From contig NC_009441.1 in assembly GCF_000016645.1 (NCBI RefSeq), positions 62,001-126,000 on the forward strand: a DNA stretch of 64,000 nt. Reading direction: 5' to 3'. The number at the start of each line of letters is the position of its first letter. Within the stretch, counting starts at the first letter, position 1. The position numbers and the translations under genes were made by a program. Under the pieces are notes generated by a model, which searched no databases, was not told where the DNA came from, and saw nothing but the letters and a program-made list of their open reading frames with translations. Origin of the DNA: Flavobacterium johnsoniae UW101. GTDB taxonomy: Bacteria > Bacteroidota > Bacteroidia > Flavobacteriales > Flavobacteriaceae. Positions 48,380-57,722 of the stretch are shown here, piece by piece.

Positions 48380-50014
48380 CTATTTTTCTATTTCTCTCAT
48401 AGAATCCATTTTCTTGTGAGCAAGGAAACCTGCAACATCTTCAAAATGTTCTTTTACTCTTTTGTTTCCGAATTCAAAAACTTTAGTTGCTAATCCGTCT
48501 AGGAAATCACGGTCGTGAGAAACCAAAATTAATGTTCCGTCAAAATCACGCAATGCATCTTTAATAATGTCTTTTGTCTTCATATCCAAGTGATTCGAAG
48601 GCTCATCCAGAATTAATAAATTCACTGGCTCTAACAACAATTTAATCATTGCCAAACGCGTTTTTTCTCCTCCGGAAAGCACTTTTACTTTTTTAGTAAT
48701 ATCATCTCCCTGAAACATGAAGGCTCCCAAAATATTCTTGATCTGCGTTCTAATATCTCCAACCGCAATACTATCGATAGTTTCAAAAATAGTAGCATTT
48801 TCATCTAATAAAGCGGCCTGATTTTGAGCAAAATATCCAATTTGTGCATTATGTCCAATTTCAACGCTTCCTGAATCAACGCCGATTTCTTTCATAATTG
48901 CTTTAATCATGGTCGATTTTCCTTCTCCATTTTTTCCAACAAAAGCTACTTTTTGTCCGCGTTCGATTACGATGTTTGCATCTTTAAAAACCACATGATC
49001 TCCATACGATTTCGACATTTCTTTTACAACAACTGGATATTGACCTGAACGTGCTGCCGGCGGGAATTTCAAACGTAATGCAGATGTATCTACTTCATCA
49101 ACCTGAACGATTTCTAACTTTTCAAGCATTTTTACACGAGACTGAACGGCATCTGTTTTTGAGAATGTTCCTTTGAAACGCTCAATAAAAGCACGGTTTT
49201 CGGCAATCATTTTTTGCTGTTCGTCATACGCTTTCTGCTGATGAATACGACGGTCTTTTCTTAACTCTAAATAATGGGTGTATTTTGCTTTGTAATCGTA
49301 GATTCTTCCCATTGTAACCTCGATAGTACGGTTTGTAATATTATCTACAAACGCTCTATCGTGAGAAATCACCACAACTGCTTTAGCCTGATTCAATAAG
49401 AAATCTTCTAACCATTGAATACTTTCGATATCCATGTGGTTAGTAGGCTCATCCAGCAAAATCAAATCAGGTTTTTGCAAAAGGATTTTAGCTAATTCGA
49501 TACGCATTCTCCATCCTCCTGAAAATTCTGAAGTCTGACGTGTAAAATCTTCTCTTTCGAATCCTAAACCAACTAAAATTTTCTCAACTTCAGCTTCGTA
49601 ATTTATTTCTTCAATAGCATAAAATTTTTCGCTTAAGTCAGAAACTCTTTCGATTAATTTCATGTATTCGTCACTTTCATAATCAGTACGAACGGTTAAC
49701 TGTTCGTTGATTTCATCAATTTCGGCTTTCATTTTAAAAATATCACTGAAAGCTTTTGATGCTTCTTCCATAACAGTTGCGCCGTCTTCAGTAAGCAAAT
49801 GCTGCGGTAAGTAAGCAATTACAGCTTCTTTTGGTGCAGAAATACTTCCGGTAGAAGGTTTGTTTACACCTGCAATTATTTTTAAAAGTGTCGATTTTCC
49901 CGCACCATTTTTACCCATAAGGGCAATTTTATCATTTTCATTAATAGCAAAAGAAACATCGCTAAAAAGTGTAGTTCCGCCAAACTGAACCGAAATATCG
50001 TTAACTGTAATCAT
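48380..50014 (-). CDS. ABC-F family ATPase (ribosome-associated)
   Basis: The 544-residue protein has two ABC cassettes and no membrane segment. Walker A motifs are GKNGAGKSTLLKI and GKNGEGKSTMIKA; signatures are FSGGWRMRIELAKIL and LSGGEKTRLAMIKLL; Walker B motifs are LILLDEPTNHMD and LLILDEPSNHLD. The linker between them (about 240-310, RRIHQQKAYDEQQKMIAENRAFIERF) is the arm that enters the ribosomal E site. The architecture is close to YbiT-type translation factors. Confidence 0.93.
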   Translation of the reverse strand: MITVNDISVQFGGTTLFSDVSFAINENDKIALMGKNGAGKSTLLKIIAGVNKPSTGSISAPKEAVIAYLPQHLLTEDGATVMEEASKAFSDIFKMKAEIDEINEQLTVRTDYESDEYMKLIERVSDLSEKFYAIEEINYEAEVEKILVGLGFEREDFTRQTSEFSGGWRMRIELAKILLQKPDLILLDEPTNHMDIESIQWLEDFLLNQAKAVVVISHDRAFVDNITNRTIEVTMGRIYDYKAKYTHYLELRKDRRIHQQKAYDEQQKMIAENRAFIERFKGTFSKTDAVQSRVKMLEKLEIVQVDEVDTSALRLKFPPAARSGQYPVVVKEMSKSYGDHVVFKDANIVIERGQKVAFVGKNGEGKSTMIKAIMKEIGVDSGSVEIGHNAQIGYFAQNQAALLDENATIFETIDSIAVGDIRTQIKNILGAFMFQGDDITKKVKVLSGGEKTRLAMIKLLLEPVNLLILDEPSNHLDMKTKDIIKDALRDFDGTLILVSHDRDFLDGLATKVFEFGNKRVKEHFEDVAGFLAHKKMDSMREIEK

Positions 50015-50334
50015 TTGTGTTTGTGAATTTTGTTTAATCGGTTAATCGTTTATCTGACTACCCATTTTTTTCGTGCTGCAAAGATAGATTTAATTAGACA
50101 ATGTCCAATTTGATAATTAGATAATTTTGAAAATGTGTCAATTAGACAATATCTTTTTCGACGCAGATAAAAGGATTTTCACTGATTCTCTTTTTTAACT
50201 TCCTTCTAAAAAATCTTTTTAATCTTTTAATCTGCGGCAAAAAAAAGAAGCATGATTGATGTTAAACCTACTTAGATTTCTCAATTTTAAAATTTTAATC
50301 TTACCTTGTATATAAATTTAAAAATCAGCAAAAT
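50015..50334. repeat. Intergenic region with two degenerate repeat families
   Basis: No gene is visible. At 50089-50151 lies an array of AATTAGA/CAATGT-type words including GAAAATGTGTCAATTAG (50129-50145), which is repeated exactly at 50788-50804. At 50159-50245 lies an imperfect inverted repeat with GACGCAGATAAAAGGATT on the left and AATCTTTTAATCTGCG on the right. A promoter for the 50335 gene is not clear. Confidence 0.6.
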
Positions 50335-50778
50335 ATGAAAACGAAATTAAAACTGGCTGTTTCCTTAATTGCAGGATTACTATTTGGACTTTCTGCGAAT
50401 GCGCAAAAAACTGTAATCAAAAAAGAAGCTTTACCCGCAAACGCGCAGACATTTTTAAAAACACATTTTGGATCGAAAAAACCGAGCTATATATTGGAAG
50501 ACAAAGAAATCCTTTCAACAGAATACAAAGTTCAATTTGATAACCAGATTGAAATTGAATTTGACAAAAAAGGAAACTGGAAAGAAGTTGACGGCAAAAA
50601 TTCTAAAATTCCGAAATCTATTATCCCTAAGAAGGTTGCTTCTTATATAAAAGAAAACTTCCCGAAAGAAAAAGTAACCAAAATAGAAATTGAATCTTCG
50701 GGATACGAAACAAAACTAACGAATGGTTTAGAATTAAAATTCAGTTTAAAAGGGGATTTTATTAAGATTGACAAATAA
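50335..50778 (+). CDS. PepSY-like (DUF2874) secreted protein
   Basis: The 147-residue protein has a signal peptide (LAVSLIAGLLFGLSANAQ) and two PepSY-like beta-lactamase-inhibitor-type repeats: LPANAQTFLKTHFGSKKPSYI followed by EYKVQFDNQIEIEFDKKGNWKEVDG, and IPKKVASYIKENFPKEKVTKI followed by YETKLTNGLELKFSLKGDFIKID. Periplasmic. Family function is not settled. It is bracketed by AATTAG-type repeats on both sides. Confidence 0.88.
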   Translation: MKTKLKLAVSLIAGLLFGLSANAQKTVIKKEALPANAQTFLKTHFGSKKPSYILEDKEILSTEYKVQFDNQIEIEFDKKGNWKEVDGKNSKIPKSIIPKKVASYIKENFPKEKVTKIEIESSGYETKLTNGLELKFSLKGDFIKIDK

Positions 50779-50783
50779 GTAAA

Positions 50784-50913
50784 ATTAGAAAATGTGTCAA
50801 TTAGGAAATTAGAAAATTCTCTAAAACCTTAAAATAACAAAACCCGACAGGTCACAAAAACCTGTCGGGTTGTCAAATTATCTCATTTTCAAATTGACTA
50901 ATTATCTAATTAG
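50784..50913. repeat. AATTAG-type repeats around a terminator
   Basis: Direct copies of GAAAATGTGTCAATTAG (50788-50804) and related words fill 50784-50816. An inverted counterpart lies at 50886-50913 (TTTTCAAATTGACTAATTA and onward). The strong hairpin AACCCGACAGG/CCTGTCGGGTT (50841-50871) between them is a likely terminator for both convergent genes. Confidence 0.65.
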
Positions 50914-52085
50914 TCTTTTCTCCATTTTTTAGTTTCTTCGAAAATATGCTCTAAGATTGCTGCTTCTGTTTCGTCGAAATCAATATTTCTTCGGCTCATA
51001 ACCAATCTTGCCGTTTCAAAAGCTTTTTTGGTTACATAAGTTGTAAATCCCGCTGCACCGCCCCAAGAAAAACTCGGAACAAAATTACGAGGAAAACCAG
51101 ATCCAAAAATATTCGCGCTTACACCAACTACGGTTCCTGTATTAAACATCGTATTGATGCCGCATTTACTATGATCTCCCATCATTAAACCGCAAAACTG
51201 AAGTCCGGTTTTAGCAAAACCTTCTGTTTCGTAGCTCCATAATTTCACTTCTTCGTAATTGTTTTTTAGGTTTGAGTTATTCGAATCAGCTCCAATATTA
51301 CACCATTCGCCTAGAACAGAATCTCCTAAAAATCCTTCGTGTCCTTTGTTTGAATTCGCAAAAAGAACTGAATTTTTAACCTCACCGCCTATTCTGGATC
51401 CTGGACCAACAGTTGTTGCTCCATAAACCTTAGCCGACATTTTTACCATTGCATTTTCACATAAAGCAAAAGGCCCGCGAATAACGGTTCCTTCCATAAT
51501 TTCGGTATTCTTACCTATATATATAGGACCATTAGATGCATTTAAAGTTACAAACTCCAGTTTTGCTCCTTCTTCAATAAATACATTTTCTGGCGCAATA
51601 ACATTTACACTTTTAGGAATGGGCTGTGATTTTCTGTCTTCTGTTAAAAAAGCAAAATCGGCACGAATGGCAGCATCATTTTTTGAGAAAATGTCCCATG
51701 TATGTTCAACTGTCAGACATTCTTCATTGTACTGAATAATTTCGTACGTATCAAAATCGACTTCTTCCTGGTTTTCGGTTGTAAAAAAAGCAATTACATC
51801 ATCGCCTTTAAAAATTGCCTGATTCTCTTTTAAATCAGAAACTAATTCTGCAAGCGCATCATTTGGCAAATACGCTGCGTTTATCATTACGTTTTCTTCC
51901 ATTTCTACCATTGGGAATTTGGCAGAAAGATAGTCTTCAGTAATAGTTGTTATAGTAGAACCTAAACGAGCCTCCCACTTTTGACGAATTGTCATAATTC
52001 CGATTAAAATATCTGCAACTGGTCGTGTAAAAGTAAAAGGTAATAAAGCATTCCGGACGGGACCGTCGAAAAGAATGTAATTCAT
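50910..52085 (-). CDS. GlmU-like sugar-nucleotidyltransferase family protein
   Basis: The 391-residue protein has an N-terminal nucleotidyltransferase-like domain (MNYILFDGPVRNALLPFTFTRPVADI, the NTP_transf_4 type) and a C-terminal left-handed beta-helix of hexapeptide repeats (IYIGKNTEIMEGTVIRGPFALCENAMVKMSAKVYGATTVGPGSRIGG). GlmU makes UDP-GlcNAc, but this family diverges at the active site and its exact product is not known. A minus-strand -7 element TAACTTTG lies at 52129-52136. It is monocistronic. Confidence 0.87.
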   Translation of the reverse strand: MNYILFDGPVRNALLPFTFTRPVADILIGIMTIRQKWEARLGSTITTITEDYLSAKFPMVEMEENVMINAAYLPNDALAELVSDLKENQAIFKGDDVIAFFTTENQEEVDFDTYEIIQYNEECLTVEHTWDIFSKNDAAIRADFAFLTEDRKSQPIPKSVNVIAPENVFIEEGAKLEFVTLNASNGPIYIGKNTEIMEGTVIRGPFALCENAMVKMSAKVYGATTVGPGSRIGGEVKNSVLFANSNKGHEGFLGDSVLGEWCNIGADSNNSNLKNNYEEVKLWSYETEGFAKTGLQFCGLMMGDHSKCGINTMFNTGTVVGVSANIFGSGFPRNFVPSFSWGGAAGFTTYVTKKAFETARLVMSRRNIDFDETEAAILEHIFEETKKWRKD

Positions 52086-52420
52086 AAATTTAATTTAATG
52101 TGTTAAAATTTGATTTGGTTACCGAGACCAAAGTTACAAATATTTATTTTTTAGATTAATCATGTTTATATGTAAATAGCCGCAAATTTTCAATTTTCAT
52201 TCATTTAGATTACGATTATTTTCCAAATCCTATTAGATTTTGATTTCGTATACCAAAACATAGCCAGCTGTTTCAACCACTGGAACGCAATATATTCACA
52301 ACGTACTCGTGGTTACTAAAACCACAGCTATTTTAAAATAGAAATTTCTTAACCTATAAATTAATTTGTAAAAAAAAAGCCTTCCAATTTTGGAAGGCTT
52401 TTATATATTTTAAACAGCTA
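52086..52420. promoter_or_regulatory. Gap with promoter of the GlmU-like gene and terminator of rpmE
   Basis: The minus-strand TAACTTTG (52129-52136) lies 44 bases ahead of the GlmU-like start. The hairpin AAGCCTTCCAA/TTGGAAGGCTT (52377-52400) ends the rpmE transcript on the minus strand. The sequence between, 52140-52370, is AT-rich without a visible gene. Confidence 0.6.
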
Positions 52421-52675
52421 TTATTTTTTAGCGTGTTTTGCATATTTAGTTTTGAATTTATCAATACGTCCTGCAGTATCAATAAGTTTAGATTTACCAG
52501 TATAAAAAGGGTGAGATGTTCTAGAAATCTCCATTTTTACAACTGGATACTCAACTCCGTCAACTTCAATTGTTTCTTTTGTATCTGCAGTAGATTTAGT
52601 GATAAAAACGTCATCATTTGACATGTCTTTAAATGCAACTAATCTGTAATTTTCTGGGTGAATTCCTTTTTTCAT
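52421..52675 (-). CDS. rpmE2: Ribosomal protein bL31, type B
   Basis: The 84-residue protein opens with [23 protein letters not shown] and contains the family stretch [29 protein letters not shown]. It lacks the CxxC zinc ligands of type A L31, which marks it as the zinc-independent type B form. It bridges the ribosomal subunits. It is monocistronic with the terminator at 52377-52400. Confidence 0.96.
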
Positions 52676-52890
52676 CTTTCTTTTTATTTATTGTTTAGAA
52701 CATTTTTATTTTGAAGCTTTTCCATGGTTAGAAAAAGGTATAAACAAACAATGCTCTTTTTTATTTAAAATTTTAATTAATTTTGAGTGTGCAAATTTAC
52801 AATTCTTTTTTAATAAACAAATACTTAGCTTACTTTTTTTTAGTTAAATTCAAAAAGCTTTTTTTCTCATCGATGTATATTGGGAATTGC

Positions 52891-52898
52891 TATATTTG
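52891..52898 (+). promoter_or_regulatory. -7 element of the DUF4199 gene
   Basis: TATATTTG matches TAnnTTTG and lies 27 bases before the ATG at 52926. It overlaps a longer in-frame reading from 52887, which argues against that start. Confidence 0.6.
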
Positions 52899-52925
52899 TG
52901 GATTAATTTTAAAACATATAGAAAT

Positions 52926-53456
52926 ATGATTAATGAAGTTATAAAAAAGAATGGTATTGCGTATGGTGTAATGATTGGAATTGCATCTGCATTGGTTACT
53001 GCAACTATCTATGCTATTGATTTAAACTTGTTTACTGCATGGTGGATGGGATTAATAGGCATCGCAATCAGCATTACAATCAGCATCATTTTACTTTCTA
53101 AAACTAAGAAAGAATTAAACGGTGTTTTTCCTTTTAAAGATGCTTTTACCACTTATTTTATAGCAGCAGTAATTGGTATTTTAATTTCTACTTCTTTTAA
53201 TATTATCTTATTTAACGTTATTGACCCGGGTGCAAAAGACACTTTAAGCGACATAATGGTAAAATATACTGCAAACATGATGCAGAAATTTGGCGCTCCG
53301 GCTTCATCAATCAACGAAGCTATTGCTAAAATGAAACTAACAAATCCTTATTCGACTCTTGAATTATTAAAAGGATCAGTTTTTGCTATGGTAATCAGCG
53401 CAATTTTCGGATTAATTTTCGCAGCATTTTTTAAAAGCAAAACTACTCAAGAATAA
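52926..53456 (+). CDS. DUF4199 membrane protein
   Basis: From 52926 the protein has 176 residues with four transmembrane helices (GVMIGIASALVTATIYAI, WWMGLIGIAISITISIILL, FTTYFIAAVIGILISTSF, GSVFAMVISAIFGLIFAAFF). The GVFPFKDAF loop between helices two and three is typical of DUF4199. It is 9 bases ahead of a glycosyltransferase gene and co-transcribed with it; this pair is common in Flavobacteriaceae. Function unknown. Confidence 0.88.
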   Translation: MINEVIKKNGIAYGVMIGIASALVTATIYAIDLNLFTAWWMGLIGIAISITISIILLSKTKKELNGVFPFKDAFTTYFIAAVIGILISTSFNIILFNVIDPGAKDTLSDIMVKYTANMMQKFGAPASSINEAIAKMKLTNPYSTLELLKGSVFAMVISAIFGLIFAAFFKSKTTQE

Positions 53457-53465
53457 AAATTATAA

Positions 53466-54422
53466 ATGAATCTATCTATACTTATACCGCTTCTAAACGA
53501 GGAGGAATCGCTTAAAGAACTCTATTCATGGATTATTAAAGTGATGCAGTCTAATAATTACTCTTATGAAATCATTTTTGTAGATGATGGAAGTACAGAT
53601 GATTCTTGGAATATTATTGAAGGTTTCTCTAACGAAAACCCAAATGTAAAGGGAATTCGTTTCATGAAAAATTTCGGAAAATCGCAGGCTTTACACGCAG
53701 GTTTTGCAAAAGCAAAAGGTGATGTTATTATTACTATGGATGCTGATTTGCAAGACAGTCCGGATGAAATTCCTGAATTGTACGAAATGATTACACAACA
53801 GAAATTCGATTTAGTTTCTGGCTGGAAAAAGAAACGTTACGATTCTGTAGTGGCTAAAAACCTTCCTTCAAAATTATTTAACTGGGCAGCCAGAAAAACT
53901 TCGGGTGTTGAGCTTAATGATTTTAACTGCGGATTAAAAGCGTACAAAAATGTTGTAGTTAAAAACATTGAAGTTTCGGGCGAGATGCACCGTTATATTC
54001 CGGTTTTGGCAAAAAATGCCGGTTTTGGAAAAATTGGTGAAAAAGTAGTAATTCATCAGGCACGTAAATACGGCGAAACCAAATTTGGAATGGAACGCTT
54101 TATTAACGGATTCCTTGATTTAATTACGATTTGGTTTTTATCAAGATTCGGAAAAAGACCAATGCACTTATTTGGCGCTATTGGTTCGATCATGTTTATT
54201 ATTGGTTTTTTATCTGCCGGATATATTGGAGTTTCAAAATTATACCATATGTATAATGGAATGAAATATAGCCTGGTAACTAATAATCCTTGGTTTTTTA
54301 TAGCCTTAACTACAATGATTCTGGGAACTCAGCTGTTTTTAGCCGGATTTTTAGGAGAAATTATCTTAAGAACCAAAAACAACGAAGAACGTTATAAAGT
54401 ATCACGAGAGGTTAATTTTTAA
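53466..54422 (+). CDS. Family 2 glycosyltransferase (dolichol-phosphate-mannose-synthase-like)
   Basis: The 318-residue protein has a GT-A domain with LSILIPLLNEEESLKELYSWI, IIFVDDGSTDDSW and the DxD-type ITMDADLQDSP. Two C-terminal membrane helices follow (LFGAIGSIMFIIGFLSAGYIG and WFFIALTTMILGTQLFLAGFLGEII). Relatives transfer a sugar to a polyprenyl phosphate. It follows the DUF4199 gene and precedes a phosphosugar mutase, suggesting cell-envelope glycan work. Confidence 0.92.
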   Translation: MNLSILIPLLNEEESLKELYSWIIKVMQSNNYSYEIIFVDDGSTDDSWNIIEGFSNENPNVKGIRFMKNFGKSQALHAGFAKAKGDVIITMDADLQDSPDEIPELYEMITQQKFDLVSGWKKKRYDSVVAKNLPSKLFNWAARKTSGVELNDFNCGLKAYKNVVVKNIEVSGEMHRYIPVLAKNAGFGKIGEKVVIHQARKYGETKFGMERFINGFLDLITIWFLSRFGKRPMHLFGAIGSIMFIIGFLSAGYIGVSKLYHMYNGMKYSLVTNNPWFFIALTTMILGTQLFLAGFLGEIILRTKNNEERYKVSREVNF

Positions 54423-54534
54423 AAACATTTTCTCCAATACTTTATCAAGGAGAGACAAAAAAATTAAAATGATAGCAGGAAATAACTTCCAAAATTTCTC
54501 TATCTTTAATTAAAATATTAAAAAGAAATTTAAA

Positions 54535-56262
54535 ATGAATATTGCACCTAATATATTAAACGCAGTAAACGAATGGCTTACGCCGACATTTGACCAGGAA
54601 ACGCAGGCAGCCGTAAAAGAATTAATGACTACTTCTCCAAAAGATCTTGAGGAGAGTTTCTACAAAAATCTGGAATTTGGAACCGGAGGTATGCGCGGTG
54701 TTATGGGCGTAGGAAACAACAGAATCAACAAATACACACTTGGAAAAAACACTCAGGGATTATCTGATTATCTGCATCAGGTTTTTCCAAACGAGCCTTT
54801 AAAAGTTGTTATTGCTTACGACTGTCGTCATAACAGTAATACTTTAGCTAAAGTTGTTGCTGATGTTTTCTCTGCAAACGGAATTCAGGTTTATTTGTTT
54901 TCAGATTTAAGACCAACTCCTGAATTGTCTTTTGCACTTAAATATTTAGGATGCCAATGCGGTATTGTTCTTACTGCATCACACAATCCGCCAGAATATA
55001 ACGGATACAAAGTGTACTGGCAGGACGGCGGACAAATCGTTCCTCCACAAGACAAAGAAATTGTCAATGTAATTGAAAGCTTAGGTTATGACAAAATCAA
55101 ATTCAATGCAAACGAAAGCTTAATTCAGTACATCGATACAGAACTTGACAAAGCGTTTATAAAATCATCTATAGAAAACGCAAGTTTTAATACTCCGGCT
55201 GAAGCCAAAGACAATCTTCACATTGTTTTTACTTCACTGCACGGAACTTCTATAAAATCAATCCCGGATGTTTTATCTCAGGCTGGTTACAAAAATGTAC
55301 ACATTGTACCAGAACAGGCGGTTCCAGACGGAGATTTCCCAACTGTAAAATCTCCAAATCCGGAAGAACCTGAAGCCTTAACAATGGCTTTAGCTTTAGC
55401 TGATAAAACAAACTCTGATATCGTGGTTGGAACAGATCCTGACTGTGACCGTTTAGGTGTTGCTGTTAGAAATAACGACGGTAAAATGATTTTGCTTAAC
55501 GGAAACCAGACTATGGTTTTAATGACTTCTTTCCTTTTGAAACAATGGAAAAAAGCTGGAAAAATCAATGGGAAACAATTCGTTGGATCAACAATCGTTT
55601 CGACTCCAATGATGATGGAACTGGCAACAAGTTACGGAGTTGAATGCAAAGTAGGTTTAACAGGATTTAAATGGATTGCTAAAATGATCAAAGATTTTCC
55701 TGAACTTGAATTTATCGGCGGCGGTGAAGAAAGTTTCGGATTTATGGTTGGCGATGCTGTTAGAGATAAAGATGCTGTTGCCGCTACCCTATTGATCTGC
55801 GAAGTTGCTGCTCAGGCAAAAGCAGCAGGAAGCTCTGTTTACAAAGAACTTTTACAACTTTACGTAGAAAATGGTTTCTACAAAGAATTTCTAGTTTCAT
55901 TGACTAAAAAAGGAATGGAAGGTTTAGAAGAAATCAACCAAATGATGGTTAATTTACGTCAGAATCCATTAAAAGAAATCAACGGACAACGTGTTATTAT
56001 GGTTGAAGATTACCAATCATCAACTGCATTGAATTTATTGACAAACGAAGAATCTTCGATGGATATTCCAAAATCAAACGTATTGATTTATTATACAGAA
56101 GACGGTTCTAAAATTTGCGCAAGACCAAGCGGAACTGAACCAAAAATTAAATTCTATATCAGCGTTAATGCCGAATTAGAATCAGTTTTAGATTTTGATG
56201 ATGCTGAAAAATTCTTAGACGAAAAAATCCAGAACATTATTGCAGATATGCAGTTAAACTAA
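54535..56262 (+). CDS. pgm: Phospho-sugar mutase (phosphoglucomutase/phosphomannomutase)
   Basis: It interconverts hexose 1- and 6-phosphates. The 575-residue protein has the phosphoserine loop [17 protein letters not shown], the magnesium-binding [11 protein letters not shown], the sugar-binding [13 protein letters not shown] and the phosphate-binding [12 protein letters not shown] near the C-terminus. The length and the ESFGF motif fit the PgcA-like glucose/mannose group. It supplies sugar 1-phosphates for nucleotide sugars, consistent with the glycosyltransferase upstream. Confidence 0.94.
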   Translation: MNIAPNILNAVNEWLTPTFDQETQAAVKELMTTSPKDLEESFYKNLEFGTGGMRGVMGVGNNRINKYTLGKNTQGLSDYLHQVFPNEPLKVVIAYDCRHNSNTLAKVVADVFSANGIQVYLFSDLRPTPELSFALKYLGCQCGIVLTASHNPPEYNGYKVYWQDGGQIVPPQDKEIVNVIESLGYDKIKFNANESLIQYIDTELDKAFIKSSIENASFNTPAEAKDNLHIVFTSLHGTSIKSIPDVLSQAGYKNVHIVPEQAVPDGDFPTVKSPNPEEPEALTMALALADKTNSDIVVGTDPDCDRLGVAVRNNDGKMILLNGNQTMVLMTSFLLKQWKKAGKINGKQFVGSTIVSTPMMMELATSYGVECKVGLTGFKWIAKMIKDFPELEFIGGGEESFGFMVGDAVRDKDAVAATLLICEVAAQAKAAGSSVYKELLQLYVENGFYKEFLVSLTKKGMEGLEEINQMMVNLRQNPLKEINGQRVIMVEDYQSSTALNLLTNEESSMDIPKSNVLIYYTEDGSKICARPSGTEPKIKFYISVNAELESVLDFDDAEKFLDEKIQNIIADMQLN

Positions 56263-56307
56263 ACTGTATTTTGATATATCCTAATTGTTTTTAAGACAAT
56301 TAAAGCT

Positions 56308-56350
56308 AAAACCCGAATTTACATTTTATATATGTAAATCCGGGTTTTTT
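56308..56350 (+). terminator. Rho-independent terminator after the mutase gene
   Basis: Long arms AAACCCGAATTTACAT and ATGTAAATCCGGGTTT (one mismatch) with an AT loop, followed by a T run. It can also stop the convergent HxlR transcript. Confidence 0.9.
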
Positions 56351-56380
56351 TATTAAAAAGTTCCACAATCCGTATAAGTG

Positions 56381-56728
56381 TTATTCAACAGCTTGTATGC
56401 GTTTATTATTTTTTGCAGTTTCCATTCCCCATTCAGCAATAGAGTTCAGTAAAGGAATAAGCGTCTTTCCAAATTCTGTTAATTCATACTCCACTCTTAA
56501 TGGCGGTTTGCTGGTATAAACTGTGCGGGTAACCAGACCGTCTTCTTCCATTTCTTTTAACTGCAGACTCAATGTTCGTTCTGTAATAACCTTGCATTCT
56601 TTTCTCAATTCACTGTATCGCTTTTTTTGAATTAAGTGAATTAAAATAACTGCCTTCCATTTTCCTCCAATATACTTCATTGTCAGGCTTGTACTGCAAG
56701 GATACTGCTTATCATCTATACTATACAT
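56381..56728 (-). CDS. HxlR-family transcriptional regulator
   Basis: The 115-residue protein is a winged helix of HxlR type: CSTSLTMKYIGGKWKAVILIHLI, RYSELRKECKVITERTLSLQLKEMEEDGLVTRTVY and VEYELTEFGKTLIPLLNSIAEWG. The Cys at residue 11 is at the position used for redox sensing in YodB/HypR relatives. It is divergent from a nitroreductase gene with an inverted repeat between them, so it likely represses both. Confidence 0.92.
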   Translation of the reverse strand: MYSIDDKQYPCSTSLTMKYIGGKWKAVILIHLIQKKRYSELRKECKVITERTLSLQLKEMEEDGLVTRTVYTSKPPLRVEYELTEFGKTLIPLLNSIAEWGMETAKNNKRIQAVE

Positions 56729-56756
56729 CTGTTACTATCATTTTTAACCGTTATTG

Positions 56757-56803
56757 CAAAGGTAATTCACTATACTTAGTTTTGCAACAATAAAAAGTAT
56801 AGT
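56757..56803. promoter_or_regulatory. Divergent promoters and HxlR operator
   Basis: The minus-strand TACCTTTG (56757-56764) serves hxlR. The plus-strand TAGTTTTG (56777-56784) serves the nitroreductase. An inverted repeat ACTATACTT (56769-56777), N17, AAGTATAGT (56795-56803) encloses the plus-strand -7 element, so a bound regulator would block it. Confidence 0.7.
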
Positions 56804-56822
56804 TTAATTTAAATTTACAAAT

Positions 56823-57428
56823 ATGAGTTTTTTAGATCTTGCAAAAGTTAGATATTCAACAAAAAAGTACGACAATACCAAACAGATTTCAAACGAACAA
56901 ATCGAAGAATTGAAACAAATTCTGCGTTTAAGTCCATCTTCCATTAACAGTCAGCCGTGGAAATTTACTTTTATTACAAATCAGACGTTAAAAAAAGAAC
57001 TGGCTTCACAATCCTATGTAAACGAACAGTCGATTAATGATGTTAATCTTTTAGTTGTATTCAGCGTAATGGAAAATATAGAACATTTTGAAAACCGAAA
57101 TCTTTCTGTACTCCCAGAAGCGTGGATAAAAGGGTTTTATGAACCATTAATAAAATCGAATGGAGATGAAGCTGTAAAATCATGGTTAGAAAACCAGGTT
57201 TATATTTCTCTAGGCTTCTTTCTAAGCGCTTGTATCAGTATGGGTCTCGATGCGACTCCAATGGAAGGAATTGACCGTACGGCTTATAAAAACATTTTAA
57301 AACAAGACGGATATTCACCTTTATTTGCCGTAACAGTAGGTTATGCAGATGCTGCAAATGACTGGGCTCATCCTGCAGTTTTACCAAAATCGAGATTTGA
57401 AATGAAAGAAATTATAGAATCTTTTTAA
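56823..57428 (+). CDS. NAD(P)H-dependent nitroreductase (NfsB-like)
   Basis: The 201-residue flavoprotein has the FMN-binding RYSTKKYDNTKQISNEQIEEL and LSPSSINSQPWKFTFI at the N-terminus, a helical middle and the closing FAVTVGYADAANDW. Such enzymes reduce quinones and nitro compounds. HxlR-type regulators often control quinone or aldehyde-stress reductases, which fits the divergent regulator gene. Confidence 0.92.
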   Translation: MSFLDLAKVRYSTKKYDNTKQISNEQIEELKQILRLSPSSINSQPWKFTFITNQTLKKELASQSYVNEQSINDVNLLVVFSVMENIEHFENRNLSVLPEAWIKGFYEPLIKSNGDEAVKSWLENQVYISLGFFLSACISMGLDATPMEGIDRTAYKNILKQDGYSPLFAVTVGYADAANDWAHPAVLPKSRFEMKEIIESF

Positions 57429-57457
57429 ACTGTATTATTTTCTTTCTATAAAATTTA

Positions 57458-57490
57458 AAAAATCGGATATCAAAAAGTTGTCCGGTTTTT
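57458..57490 (+). terminator. Probable terminator after the nitroreductase gene
   Basis: AAAATCGGA and TCCGGTTTT pair with one wobble across an 15-base loop and are followed by T bases. It is weaker than the other terminators here. The rest of the gap to 57722 is AT-rich and holds no gene. Confidence 0.6.
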
Positions 57491-57722
57491 TTGTTTTCAA
57501 AATCCGCCTTTATTTTTTAAGGATGTTTTTATATACTGCCTAATATTAACTTAATAAAGTGTTTTCCTTATTTTTACTTTTAAAGAAACTTTTTTTATAA
57601 AAAAAAGCAAAAAGAAATTGAAAACAATCCAATTGGATTAAATTTGTGCAGTAAAATTTAAATGACAATTACGTTAATACATATTAAAGAGTCATTACCA
57701 AAAAACAATATCAAAAAAATAA

